From: Streptomyces longhuiensis
Lineage (GTDB): Bacteria; Actinomycetota; Actinomycetes; Streptomycetales; Streptomycetaceae
Assembly: GCF_020616555.1 (NCBI RefSeq)
Contig: NZ_CP085173.1
Span: 5,720,001 to 5,784,000, forward strand
Length of the DNA: 64,000 nt
Direction of reading: 5' to 3'
This document shows positions 19,495 through 29,764 of this stretch, piece after piece. The stretch's first letter is position 1. Each line of letters starts with the position of its first letter. Under the pieces are notes generated by a model. That model was given only the letters and a program-made list of their open reading frames with translations, was not told the DNA's origin and searched no databases. The translations under genes were made by a program, and so were the position numbers.

Positions 19495-20079
19495 TCAGGC
19501 GTCGTACGTCAGCAGGTAGCGCCAGAAGAGGAGTTGGCGCACCTGACTGCCGGGGAGGAGCCGGTCGGCTTCCGCGCGGATGTCGGCGAGCGTCATGTCG
19601 GGCCGGCGCACCGGGGGCTTGAGGGGTGGCGCCGCGGCGCCGCGCAGCCGGTCGGCCACGTGGACCGCGGCGCGGGCCGCCGCGTTCGCCGGGACGGCCA
19701 CGAGGTCGCGGGGCGTCACGCCCGCGTGGCAGCCGAGGACCAGCAGCGCGCCGCCGGGAGCGAGGGCCGCGCGCAGCCGCGTCACCGTCGCGAACGGCAT
19801 GTGGTGCAGGCTCGCCAGGCAGGTGATGACGTCGTAGTGCCCCTCGGGCAGATGCGTCGCCGTCACGTCCGCCCGCCGGAAGCGCGGCCCGCCGCCCATG
19901 GCCTCCGCCTCGGCGATGACCTCTGCCGACGGGTCGAGCGCGTCGACCTCGTAACCCCGGCCGGCCAGGCGCCGTGCGAAGCGGCCGGTGCCGCAGCCGA
20001 TGTCGAGGGCGGTACGGCCGCCCTTCGGCAGGTGGCGCAGGAGGAGCCGGTGGTAGTGGTCGTTGTGGTCGAAAGGCAT
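19495..20079 (-). CDS. class I SAM-dependent methyltransferase
   Basis: A 194-residue Methyltransf_25/UbiE-type enzyme of unknown substrate. The SAM motif I is ALDIGCGTGRFARRLAGRG (about 21-39), an acidic motif II end follows (VDALDPSAEV), then post I YDVITCLASLHHMP. The C-terminal part contains LKPPVRRPDMTLADIRAEADRLLPG, typical of small actinobacterial methyltransferases. It reads divergently from the DGPF-ECF pair. Confidence 0.88.
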   Translation of the reverse strand: MPFDHNDHYHRLLLRHLPKGGRTALDIGCGTGRFARRLAGRGYEVDALDPSAEVIAEAEAMGGGPRFRRADVTATHLPEGHYDVITCLASLHHMPFATVTRLRAALAPGGALLVLGCHAGVTPRDLVAVPANAAARAAVHVADRLRGAAAPPLKPPVRRPDMTLADIRAEADRLLPGSQVRQLLFWRYLLTYDA

Positions 20080-20193
20080 GGGGCGTGATGGTGGCAGGGG
20101 GGCGGTAAGGGGCGGGTGAGGGCGGCCTCGGGGGCGGGGGACGGGCGGCGTGGGGAAGGGTCGGAAAACTTTCCTCAGAAATTTCTGCCCGCG

Positions 20194-20220
20194 TGTCGAT
20201 CCGGGGGGATCCCGTTCGAC
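20194..20220 (+). promoter_or_regulatory. ECF42-type promoter ahead of the DGPF gene
   Basis: TGTCGA (20194-20199), a 17-base spacer and CGAC (20217-20220). From memory of work on ECF42 sigma factors in Streptomyces venezuelae, the target motif is TGTCGA at -35 and CGA(T/C) at -10, which matches exactly. It lies about 50 bases before the DGPF ORF and its own sigma gene, so autoregulation is likely. Confidence 0.7.
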
Positions 20221-20270
20221 GCATGGACGAGAGCGGGGAGAACCCCGACCGCACCGAACGAGGAGTCACC

Positions 20271-20627
20271 ATGCCGCGCTACATGACGCTGGTCCGCATC
20301 GACGAGAGCAAGGCCCCCGCCGAGGGCCCCAGCGAGGCCCTGATGCAGCGCATGGGCGAGCTGATCGAGGAGATGACCAAGGCCGGCGTGCTGCTGGACA
20401 CCGGGGGCCTGCACCCCTCGTCCGAGGGCACCCGCGTGCACTACGAGAACGGCGAGATCACCGTCACCGACGGGCCGTTCACCGAGTCCAAGGAGGTCAT
20501 CGGCGGCTACGCGATCATCCAGGCCAAGGACCGGGCCGAGATCCTGGAGTGGACCAAGCGGTTCCTGAAGGTCCACGAGGAGCACTGGACGGTCACCTCC
20601 GAGATCCGGGAGATCGCCGAGGGCTGA
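20271..20627 (+). CDS. DGPF/YCII-related domain protein, ECF42 partner
   Basis: A 118-residue single-domain protein containing TDGPFTESKEVIGGYAII, the DGPF signature of the YCII-related family, in a dimeric ferredoxin-like fold. DGPF proteins are the constant genomic partners of ECF42 sigma factors; their biochemical role is unsettled. ATG 20271 follows GAGGAG. The sigma gene starts 57 bases downstream, and an ECF42-like promoter lies upstream, so this is a two-gene autoregulated unit. Confidence 0.88.
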   Translation: MPRYMTLVRIDESKAPAEGPSEALMQRMGELIEEMTKAGVLLDTGGLHPSSEGTRVHYENGEITVTDGPFTESKEVIGGYAIIQAKDRAEILEWTKRFLKVHEEHWTVTSEIREIAEG

Positions 20628-20683
20628 GCCACGCCGGACAGGCCCTTGGCCGCCCCGTGGGTGCGGGTGTCTGATGGTGGGCC

Positions 20684-21997
20684 GTGACAGCAGAACGTAC
20701 TGCCGAAGCGGCCCACGCCATCGAGACCGTCTTCCGTCTGGAGGCGCCCCGCATCATCGCCGGTGTCACGCGCATCGTCCGGGACGTGGGCATAGCGGAG
20801 GAACTGGCGCAGGACGCGCTCGTCGCCGCCCTGGAGCAGTGGCCGGACGAGGGGATCCCCGACAACCCCGGCGCGTGGCTCATGGCCACCGCCAAGCACC
20901 GGGCGATCGACCTCGTGCGCCGCAAGGAGCGGTACGCGCGCAAGCTGGCGGAGGTCGGCCGTGACCTGGAGACCGCGCCGCCCCACCTGGACGAGCCCGC
21001 GGACCCGGACGACATCGACGACGACCTGCTCCGCCTCGTCTTCACGGCCTGTCACCCGGTGCTGTCCGCCGAGGCCCGGGTCGCGCTCACGCTGCGGCTG
21101 CTCGGCGGCCTGACCACCGCCGAGATCGCCCGCGCGGTCCTGGCCCCCGAGGCGACGGTCGCCCAGCGCATCGTGCGCGCGAAACGCACCCTCGCCACGA
21201 AGAACGTCGCCTTCGAAGTGCCCTACGGCCCCGAGCGAGCGGCCCGCCTGGGCTCGGTCCTCGAGGTCATCTACCTCATCTTCAACGAGGGGTACGCGGC
21301 CACGGCGGGCGACGACTATCTGCGCCCCGGCCTGTGCGAGGACGCCCTGCGGCTCGCCCGGCTGCTGGCCGGCCTGATGCCGAAGGAGCCCGAAGTGCAC
21401 GGCCTGGTCGCCCTGTTGGAGCTCCAGGCCTCGCGCTCGGCCGCCCGTACGGGCCCGTCGGGCGAACCGGTTCTCCTCAGGGACCAGGACCGTACGCGCT
21501 GGAACCAGCTCCTGATCCGGCGCGGGTTCGCGGCGCTCGGCCGCGCGGACGCGGTGTCCACCGGCGGCGGCCCCGGCCCGTACGCCCTCCAGGCCGCCAT
21601 CGCCGCCAGCCATGCGCACGCCCACACGTACGCGGAGACGAACTGGGAGGGGATCGCGACCCTGTACGGGCTGCTCGCCGCCCGGGCGCCGTCCCCCGTC
21701 GTCGAGCTGAACCGGGCGGTGGCGGTCTCCATGGCCGAGGGCCCCGCGGCCGGCCTCGCCCTGGTCGACGCCCTGGCCGGTGAACCGGCGCTGCGCGACT
21801 ACCACTTGCTGCCGAGCGTGCGCGGAGACCTGCTGGAGCGGCTCGGGCGGCGCGAGGAGGCGCGGGCCGAGTTCGAGCGGGCCGCTTCGCTGACCCGCAA
21901 CGAACGGGAGCGGGAGCTGCTGCTGGCGCGCGCGGACAAGTGCCGTGAGGAGCGGGGAAATCCCTATTCCCATGGGTCTCACCAGCCACTACAGTGA
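20684..21997 (+). CDS. ECF42-group RNA polymerase sigma factor with C-terminal extension
   Basis: A 437-residue sigma factor: region 2 at about 15-90 (AEELAQDALVAALEQWP, GAWLMATAKHRAIDLVRRKER), region 4 at about 125-180 (LTLRLLGGLTTAEIARAVLAPEATVAQRIVRAKRTL), then about 200 residues of helical C-terminal extension (DUF6596/TPR-like: FNEGYAATAG, LLLRDQDRTRWNQ, VVELNRAVAVSMAEGP, YHLLPSVRGDLLERLGR). This extension replaces an anti-sigma factor in the group and is needed for activity there. GTG 20684. Stem-loops follow the stop. Confidence 0.93.
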   Translation: MTAERTAEAAHAIETVFRLEAPRIIAGVTRIVRDVGIAEELAQDALVAALEQWPDEGIPDNPGAWLMATAKHRAIDLVRRKERYARKLAEVGRDLETAPPHLDEPADPDDIDDDLLRLVFTACHPVLSAEARVALTLRLLGGLTTAEIARAVLAPEATVAQRIVRAKRTLATKNVAFEVPYGPERAARLGSVLEVIYLIFNEGYAATAGDDYLRPGLCEDALRLARLLAGLMPKEPEVHGLVALLELQASRSAARTGPSGEPVLLRDQDRTRWNQLLIRRGFAALGRADAVSTGGGPGPYALQAAIAASHAHAHTYAETNWEGIATLYGLLAARAPSPVVELNRAVAVSMAEGPAAGLALVDALAGEPALRDYHLLPSVRGDLLERLGRREEARAEFERAASLTRNERERELLLARADKCREERGNPYSHGSHQPLQ

Positions 21998-22098
21998 CGC
22001 GGCTGCCGTGAGACACGGCCGCGTCGGCGGGGGGAGACCCCGACGCGGTGGCGTGAGCGGGCGGCACTCCGACATTTCTGATCCGTGGGGGGTCACTC

Positions 22099-24146
22099 TT
22101 GAAGTTCTTCACGCGCCGCCGTGCCGCGGTGCTCGCCACCGCTGTCGCGCTTGCCGCGGGCAGTCTGGCGACCGCGCCCGCCGCCTCGGCGGACGCCGGC
22201 CCCTGGCCCGGTACCGAGGGCAAGATCCTCTTCGACGGCCCGCAGTTGTACGACCCGGCCACGGGCGCCGTCACGCAGGTGCCCAACACGTACGACGGGG
22301 ACTGGTCCGCCTGGGCCCCGGACGGCAGCCGTCTGGTCAGTGCCTGGCAGGACGTCCAGAGCATCCGCCCGAGCGGCGCCTCCAAGGTCACCCTCCCGGA
22401 CGGGGGGGATTCCACGCCAGCTACATCCCCAGTGACCTCACCTACGGGTGGGGCGGCCGGTACATCTTCTTCACGTCGAACGGCCAGCTCGGCTACGGCC
22501 CCTCCGACGGCTCGTGGGCTCCGCGCCCGCTCCTGACGAGCGCTCAGGAGCCGACCACCGTCTGCGACAACGACCCGACCGTGAGCACGTCCGGTGTGAT
22601 CGCGTTCGAGCGGCGCGTCAACTACGGCTGCTACGACAACCAGGGCATCTGGACCTACGACCCGGAGACCGGGGCGCTGAAGCAGATCCTCACCGAGGGC
22701 GAGCAGCCCGCCTTCTCGCCTGACGGCACCCGGCTGGCCTTCGTCCGGTACCCCGACGGCGGCCCGTCGCAGATCTTCACGGCGAACGCCGACGGCACGG
22801 ACGTCAAGCAGATCACCACCGGCCCGCGCGGCTACGCCAACCCGTCCTGGTCACCCACCGGCGAGCGCATCATCTTCGACGCGCACACCTCGGGCGACAG
22901 CTCCGACGTGCACACCACGGAGTACGTGGACCTGGCCACCGGCGCCCTCACCGCGCTGGCGAGCCACCAGGAAGGCAACTTCGGCAACAACCCCAGCTGG
23001 CAGCCGCTGCGCAAGAACACCACGGGCCGTGTCTGGGGTGCGGACACCTACGGCACCAACATCGCCTCCTCGCGCTGGACGTGGAACACGGTCGGGCAGA
23101 GCGAGCCGGGCCTGATGGACGCCAAGGCGGCGGTGCTGATCAACCGCGACAGCCCCTCGTACTCGCTCACGGCGCCCGCCCTCGCGGGCAAGAAGCACGG
23201 GCCGGTCCTGATGACGCCGTCGGGCGGCCTGTCGTCCGCGGTGAAGGCGGAGCTCAAGCGGACGCTGAAGCCGGGGGCGTACGTCTATCTCGTCGGCGGC
23301 ACGTCCATGCTCAGCAGCACCGTGTCCTCGCAGGTGACCGCGCTCGGCTTCACGCCGAAGCGGCTGGCGGGCACCTCCCGCTACTCGACCTCGGTCGCCG
23401 TGGCCAAGTCGATCACCAGCGCGCCGAAGTACGTGTTCCTGGCGACGGGGACCGACTACCACTCGGCGCTGGCGGCGTCGGTCGCGGCCGGCGCGGACGG
23501 GACGAGCAGCGCGGGCGGCGTCGTGCTCAACGACGGCAACACGCTGACCTCGTCGGTGAAGTCGTACCTCAACAGCCTCGACCCCGACGACACCTTGATC
23601 ATCCCGGTGGGGACGTCCGCGAAATACGCGCTGACGCACACGAAGTTCTCCAGCTGGCCCTCGACGTACACCTACTACCCCGTCACGGGGACCGGGCACG
23701 AGGGCACCGCGGCCGCCCTTGCCAAGCTTTGGTGGAGTGCGCCGAGCCAGGCGGGGCTCGCCTCGGTCGACTCATGGCGCGGCGGTGTGTCCGCGGGCTC
23801 CGCGATGAACGTGTTCGGTCCCGTGCTCTGGACCACGCCCGGCTCCCTGTCGAGCGCGACGAGCGGCTATCTGATGCGGGAATCCGCGAGCGTCCAGTTC
23901 GCGGTCGGCTTCGGTGGCAGCAGTTCCGTGGCGGCCGGCACGCTGGACGCCTCAGGAGCCGCGATCAGCGCGGGCAGCGGCCAGTACGTCTATCACCCGT
24001 ACTACAACGGGGTGGAGCCGCAGAGCACGCGGCAGAGCACCTTCCTGGCCCGCACGAACGGCGGTGACGCCACCTCGGTGGAGCGGACCGGCCCGATCGG
24101 TGCCGAGCCGAACCTGGAGCCGCTCAGGACCCGGCACCACCAGTAG
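22099..24146 (+). CDS. secreted beta-propeller / cell-wall-binding (CWB2) protein, frame broken at a G7 tract
   Basis: A signal peptide (KFFTRRRAAVLATAVALAAGS, cleavage likely after ASA) starts at TTG 22099. About 100 residues on, the frame shifts at the G7 run 22402-22408: the N-terminal part reads on to a stop at 22536, while the downstream frame continues to 24146. That part has TolB/PD40-like propeller repeats (PAFSPDGTRLAFVRYPDGG, PSWSPTGERIIFDA) and then CWB2 repeats (YVYLVGGTSMLSSTV, RLAGTSRYSTSVAVAKS, VFLATGTDYHSALAAS). CWB2 domains bind cell-wall polymers. One added G, loss of two, or a -1 ribosomal slip on GGG GGG G would restore about 680 residues. A sequencing error, phase variation or a recent pseudogene are the options. 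The end overlaps the next gene tail-to-tail by 23 bases. Confidence 0.75.
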
Positions 24147-25344
24147 CCGGCTGCGCGGGCGCCCCCAGCAGCATCGTCGGGGCGCCCGCGACGCGGGTCA
24201 GGAAGACCGTCACCGCGTTCGGGCCGTGCCGCTTCGGCAGCGCCTTGCGGCGCAGCTCCTCCGGCTCCACCGCCGACCCCCGCTTCTTCACCGTCAGGAT
24301 CCCGACCTCGCGCTCCCGCAGCAGCGCCTTCAACTTCTTCACGTTGAAGGGGAGCCGGTCCGTGATCTCGTACGCGGTGGCGTACGGCGTCGCCCGCAGT
24401 GTGTCGGACGTGACGTAGGCGATCGTCTCGTCGATCAGCCCGCCCGCCACCTCCTCGGCCACGTCCGCGACCAGGTGGGCGCGGATGACGGCGCCGTCGG
24501 GCTCGTACAAGTACCGTCCCACGGGCCGCACTTCGGGGTCGGGGAGGCCGCGGCCGGTGAGCGCGCGCGGCCCGGGGAGCAGCGTCGCCCGCATGCGGCC
24601 CGGCTCGGTGCCGAACCAGAGCACGGCCTCCTTCACGTCCCCGCCGTCCGAGATCCACTCGGCGTCGGCCGCGTCGGGGATCGCCTCGTGGGGGATGCCG
24701 GGCGCGATCTTCAGCGCCGCGTGCCGGGCCCCGAGCGCCGCGCCGACCGCCCAGGACAGGGGCGGGGAGTACGCCTCCGGGTCGAAGATCCGGCCACCCC
24801 CCTTGCCGCCGCCCCGGCGCGCGGGGTCGACGAACACCGCGTCGTACGACTGCGTGTCGACCTCGGTGACATCGGCCTCGCGGACCTCGATCAGCCCGTC
24901 GAGGCCCAGGGCCTGAGCGTTCGCGCGGGCGACCTCGCAGGTCAGGGGGTCGCGGTCGACGGCGAGTACGGAGATCCCGGCGCGGGCCAGCGCGATCGCG
25001 TCGCCGCCGATGCCGCAGCACAGATCGGCGACGGAGCGCACCCCGAGCGCCTTGAACTCCTGCGCGCGATGGGTGGCGACGCTCGTGCGGGTCGCCTGCT
25101 CGACGCCGTTCGCCGTGAAGTACATGCGGCGCGCGTCAGCCTCGCCGAACTTCGCCGCGGCGCGCTGCCGCAGCCGGGCCTGCGCGATGGCGGCCGAGAC
25201 GAGGTCCGCCGGGTGGTCGCGGCGCAGCCGGGTGGCGACGGCGAGCTCCTCGCCGGGGGTGATGTCCCGTACGTCGTCGAGGAGCGCCTGGCCCTCCGCG
25301 GAGAGCAGCGAGCTGAAGGAGGCGAGGTCGTTCACCAGGCCCAT
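24124..25344 (-). CDS. class I SAM-dependent methyltransferase, THUMP-like domain
   Basis: A 406-residue protein conserved in actinobacteria. An N-terminal helical part (about 1-75) precedes the SAM domain with VADLCCGIGGDAIALARAG (about 105-123), LAVDRDPLTCEVARANAQALG and DAVFVDPARRGGG, the last resembling the catalytic DPA/PRRG block of RNA base methyltransferases. The C-terminal part (about 300-390; LPFNVKKLKALLREREVGILTVKKRG) looks THUMP-like. RNA methylation is likely by family. It is convergent with the CWB2 gene and divergent from the deacetylases. Confidence 0.88.
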   Translation of the reverse strand: MGLVNDLASFSSLLSAEGQALLDDVRDITPGEELAVATRLRRDHPADLVSAAIAQARLRQRAAAKFGEADARRMYFTANGVEQATRTSVATHRAQEFKALGVRSVADLCCGIGGDAIALARAGISVLAVDRDPLTCEVARANAQALGLDGLIEVREADVTEVDTQSYDAVFVDPARRGGGKGGGRIFDPEAYSPPLSWAVGAALGARHAALKIAPGIPHEAIPDAADAEWISDGGDVKEAVLWFGTEPGRMRATLLPGPRALTGRGLPDPEVRPVGRYLYEPDGAVIRAHLVADVAEEVAGGLIDETIAYVTSDTLRATPYATAYEITDRLPFNVKKLKALLREREVGILTVKKRGSAVEPEELRRKALPKRHGPNAVTVFLTRVAGAPTMLLGAPAQPATGGAGS

Positions 25345-25426
25345 TGTGGGCCAGTCGGTGGACGGTGCGCGCCCGGCCGCGGTGTCGGGCCTTGATCAGC
25401 GCTGTGAGCTGCGAGGATCCGGCGCC

Positions 25427-26374
25427 ATGCGACTTGTACGACAAAACGACAAAAGAGCCGTTAAAGGGAGGCCGGGTCGGGGGACCCGACACGCCCGTAC
25501 GCGGGCCGGTCTTGCCGTTCTCGCCGCCTGTGTGGTCGCCTCCGCGTGCGCCGCGCCCGACGGCAGGAAGGCCGTCGAGCCGGCGCCCGGCCAGCAGCCA
25601 CTCCAAGCGCCGCCCGCCGGCAAACCCGACTCCCGCGAGGGCAAGGCGCGTGCCGCCCAGGCCGCCAGGGTCGCGATGGCCAAGAAGTGGGGCCTGTCGG
25701 AGCCGCCGCTCCTCGCGCCGCCCGCGCCCGCCGAGAAGCCCGTGATCAGGGCCCGCAAGGGCTTCGAGGTCGACGGCCAGGAGGACCTGCCGCCCGTCTT
25801 CACGACCGTGCCGACCAAGGACAAGGTCGTCTTCCTCACCATCGACGACGGCTCCGAGAAGGACCCGGCGTTCGTGAAGATGATGAGCGACCTGAAGGTC
25901 CCGTACACCGCCTTCCTCAGCAACTACCTGGTGAAGGACGACTACGGCTACTTCGGGAAGATGCAGTCCCGCGGCGTCTCGCTGAACAACCACACGCTGA
26001 CGCACCCGTATCTGCCCGGCCTGTCCTACGAGGGGCAGCTGCGCGAGATCTGCGGCATGCAGAACATCATGGAGCAGCAGTACGGCAAGCGGCCCGTCCT
26101 CTTCCGCCCGCCGTACGGCAACTACAACCGGGACACGCTGCGCGCCGCCAAGTCCTGCGGCATCAAGTACGCGCCGATCTGGAACGAAGAGGTGTACGTC
26201 GACCACGTCGAGTGGCGCGAGGGGGACCAGGACCTGCACCCCGGCGACATCATCCTGACCCACTTCCGGGGCCGCGAGGAGTGGAAGGGCACCATGCCCG
26301 ACATGGTCCGCCTGCTCATGAAGTACGTGACCGACAAGGGTTACGCGGTGGCCAGGCTGGAGGACTACCTGTGA
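25427..26374 (+). CDS. polysaccharide deacetylase (NodB) family lipoprotein
   Basis: A 315-residue exported NodB-fold protein. A long basic N-terminus leads to a short hydrophobic stretch with LAAC (Cys35) or ASAC (Cys41) as possible lipidation site. The deacetylase domain (about 133-310) has TIDDG (Asp140, Asp141), metal ligands His189 and His193 in HTLTH, RPPYGNYN (227-234) and the late histidine in ILTHF (His279), so all key residues are present. Targets are probably wall or secreted glycans. It overlaps the next gene by one base. Confidence 0.88.
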   Translation: MRLVRQNDKRAVKGRPGRGTRHARTRAGLAVLAACVVASACAAPDGRKAVEPAPGQQPLQAPPAGKPDSREGKARAAQAARVAMAKKWGLSEPPLLAPPAPAEKPVIRARKGFEVDGQEDLPPVFTTVPTKDKVVFLTIDDGSEKDPAFVKMMSDLKVPYTAFLSNYLVKDDYGYFGKMQSRGVSLNNHTLTHPYLPGLSYEGQLREICGMQNIMEQQYGKRPVLFRPPYGNYNRDTLRAAKSCGIKYAPIWNEEVYVDHVEWREGDQDLHPGDIILTHFRGREEWKGTMPDMVRLLMKYVTDKGYAVARLEDYL

Positions 26375-27387
26375 TGCCCGTGCGGGCACGACGGGCCCCC
26401 GCGCGCACCGGGCCCCGGCGGCTCCTCGCCGCCGCCCTGGCCGCCGGTGTTCTCGTACCCGCGCTGCTCACCGGGTGCGCCCAGTCCGTGGACCCGATCG
26501 AGCGGCTCAGCAGGAAGGCCGCCGAGAAGGTCCGCCACTCGCACGACGCGGCACCGACGGCCACACCGGCCTTCGGTCCGGGGGGCGGGGCGTGGGGTGC
26601 GCGCGGGGCCGGGAAGGCGAGGGAGGATGCGGGGCCGGTGCGCGTCGCGCCTCTTCACGCCCCCGGGCGGCACGGCTCAACTTCGCGTGCCGGCCGCGCC
26701 CCTGAGGCCTACCGTCGCTGGGGACTCTCCGCGCCGCTCGCCCCGGCGCCGAGACCCCCGGCGCGCCACGCGGCCGGGGGAGGACCGGGACCGCACGCGC
26801 TCCCGCCCGTCGTGGACCACGTCCGCACCAAGGACCGCGTCGTCTTCCTGACCTTCGACGACGGCGTGGACCGCGACCCTCGCTTCGCCGACATGGTCCG
26901 CGACCTGCGGCTGCCCGTCAGCGTCTTCCTCACGGACCGCGTCGCGGGCCCCGGCCACGACCACTTCGGCAGGCTGCGGGCCACCGGCGCGGGCGTGCAG
27001 AACCAGACCCTGAACCACCACTTCCTGCCCTCGCTCCCGTACGCCGAGCAGCACTCCGAGATCTGTGGCCAGCAGGACCGGCTGAAGAACCGCTTCGGCA
27101 CCCGCCCCCGCCTCCTCCGCCCGCCCTTCGGCGAGTACGACCAGAACACCCTGCGCGCCGCCGCCACCTGCGGGGTCGACGTCGTGGTCCTGTGGCGCGC
27201 CTCGGTGGCGAGCGGCGACCTGCGTGACGTGGACGGGGGCCGGCTGCGTCCCGGCGACATCGTCCGGGCCCAGTTCCGTGACGGCGACGACCCGCACGGG
27301 GCGACGCTCACCGGGACGACGGCGCGGCTGCTGCGCCGTATCCAGGCCCAGGGGTTCACGGTGGGGAGGCTCGAGGACTACCTGTGA
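26374..27387 (+). CDS. NodB-domain lipoprotein with metal-ligand and catalytic His replaced
   Basis: Tandem paralogue of the preceding gene (337 residues). It has a clear lipobox LLTGC (Cys35) and a long Gly/Ala/Pro linker (about 55-145), then the NodB domain with TFDDG (161-164), RPPFGEYDQ and the same ending RLEDYL. The first metal histidine is Gln211 (QTLNHH against HTLTH) and the late histidine of ILTHF is Gln300 (RAQF). Loss of two functional histidines points to a non-catalytic, perhaps glycan-binding, protein. ATG 26374 overlaps the upstream stop; CTGGAGGA lies 9 bases before it. Confidence 0.85.
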   Translation: MPVRARRAPARTGPRRLLAAALAAGVLVPALLTGCAQSVDPIERLSRKAAEKVRHSHDAAPTATPAFGPGGGAWGARGAGKAREDAGPVRVAPLHAPGRHGSTSRAGRAPEAYRRWGLSAPLAPAPRPPARHAAGGGPGPHALPPVVDHVRTKDRVVFLTFDDGVDRDPRFADMVRDLRLPVSVFLTDRVAGPGHDHFGRLRATGAGVQNQTLNHHFLPSLPYAEQHSEICGQQDRLKNRFGTRPRLLRPPFGEYDQNTLRAAATCGVDVVVLWRASVASGDLRDVDGGRLRPGDIVRAQFRDGDDPHGATLTGTTARLLRRIQAQGFTVGRLEDYL

Positions 27388-27431
27388 CGGACGGGCCGAA
27401 GGGGCCGTGCGGAAGACTCGCCATCAGTGAA

Positions 27432-27458
27432 TTGGCACTCCGCTTGACCGAGTGCTAA
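27432..27458. promoter_or_regulatory. CIRCE operator 1 (HrcA site)
   Basis: TTGGCACTC (27432-27440), nine bases, GAGTGCTAA (27450-27458). This is a near-perfect CIRCE inverted repeat, overlapping the -35 element of the groES promoter, so HrcA binding would block RNA polymerase. Confidence 0.93.
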
Positions 27459-27471
27459 TCGCAGTCATAGT
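27444..27471 (+). promoter_or_regulatory. groES-groL promoter
   Basis: TTGACC (27444-27449) and CATAGT (27466-27471) with a 16-base spacer. The -35 lies inside CIRCE 1, and the expected start (about 27478) falls at the left edge of CIRCE 2. Confidence 0.65.
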
Positions 27472-27478
27472 CTCGGCC

Positions 27479-27505
27479 CTGGCACTCCCCACTGGAGAGT
27501 GCCAA
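27479..27505. promoter_or_regulatory. CIRCE operator 2 (HrcA site)
   Basis: CTGGCACTC (27479-27487), nine bases, GAGTGCCAA (27497-27505); one outer pair is mismatched. Centred 47 bp from CIRCE 1, it begins at the predicted transcription start and would lie in the leader, where it can also form an RNA hairpin. Confidence 0.9.
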
Positions 27506-27600
27506 TAGCGACGGGCAGGTCCGGCACCCGCGACGACGGATCCACCTGGTCGCCACCTCAGACAGTTAACCCCGTGATCTCCGAAGGGGGAGGTCGGATC

Positions 27601-27909
27601 GTGACGACCACCAGCTCCAAGGTTGCCATCAAGCCGCTCGAGGACCGCATTGTGGTCCAGCCGCTCGACGCCGAGCAGACCACCGCCTCTGGCCTGGTCA
27701 TCCCGGACACCGCGAAGGAGAAGCCCCAGGAGGGCGTCGTCCTCGCCGTGGGCCCGGGTCGCTTCGAGAACGGCGAGCGCCTGCCGCTCGACGTGCAGAC
27801 CGGCGACATCGTGCTGTACAGCAAGTACGGCGGCACCGAGGTGAAGTACAACGGCGAGGAGTACCTCGTCCTCTCGGCTCGCGACGTGCTCGCGATCGTC
27901 GAGAAGTAA
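27601..27909 (+). CDS. groES: co-chaperonin GroES
   Basis: GroES caps the GroEL cavity as a heptamer. The 102-residue product has [35 protein letters not shown], in which [11 protein letters not shown] is the mobile loop that contacts GroEL, and [34 protein letters not shown] 27601 behind GGGGGAGG gives the standard N-terminus; the frame opening at 27499 is inside CIRCE 2 and is not used. Heat-shock control by HrcA is predicted from the two CIRCE sites. Confidence 0.97.
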   Translation: MTTTSSKVAIKPLEDRIVVQPLDAEQTTASGLVIPDTAKEKPQEGVVLAVGPGRFENGERLPLDVQTGDIVLYSKYGGTEVKYNGEEYLVLSARDVLAIVEK

Positions 27910-27926
27910 TTCACCCACTGTTTTAG

Positions 27927-29645
<1,719 letters not shown>

Positions 29646-29692
29646 TGCACTGAGCCACTAGTACGGCCAGTCCGACTGGCGTCTGTTCGTAC

Positions 29693-29729
29693 GAGGCCCG
29701 GTTCCGCGTTCTTCGCGGGGCCGGGCCTC
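29693..29729 (+). terminator. terminator of the groES-groL operon
   Basis: GAGGCCCGG (29693-29701) pairs with CCGGGCCTC (29721-29729), with further inner pairing of CCGCG and CGCGG around TTCTT. It also lies just beyond the minus-strand gene ending at 29765 and may serve both directions. Confidence 0.75.
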
Positions 29730-29764
29730 GGCGCGTGTGCGGCGCCGGGGCCGGGGCCGAGCGG

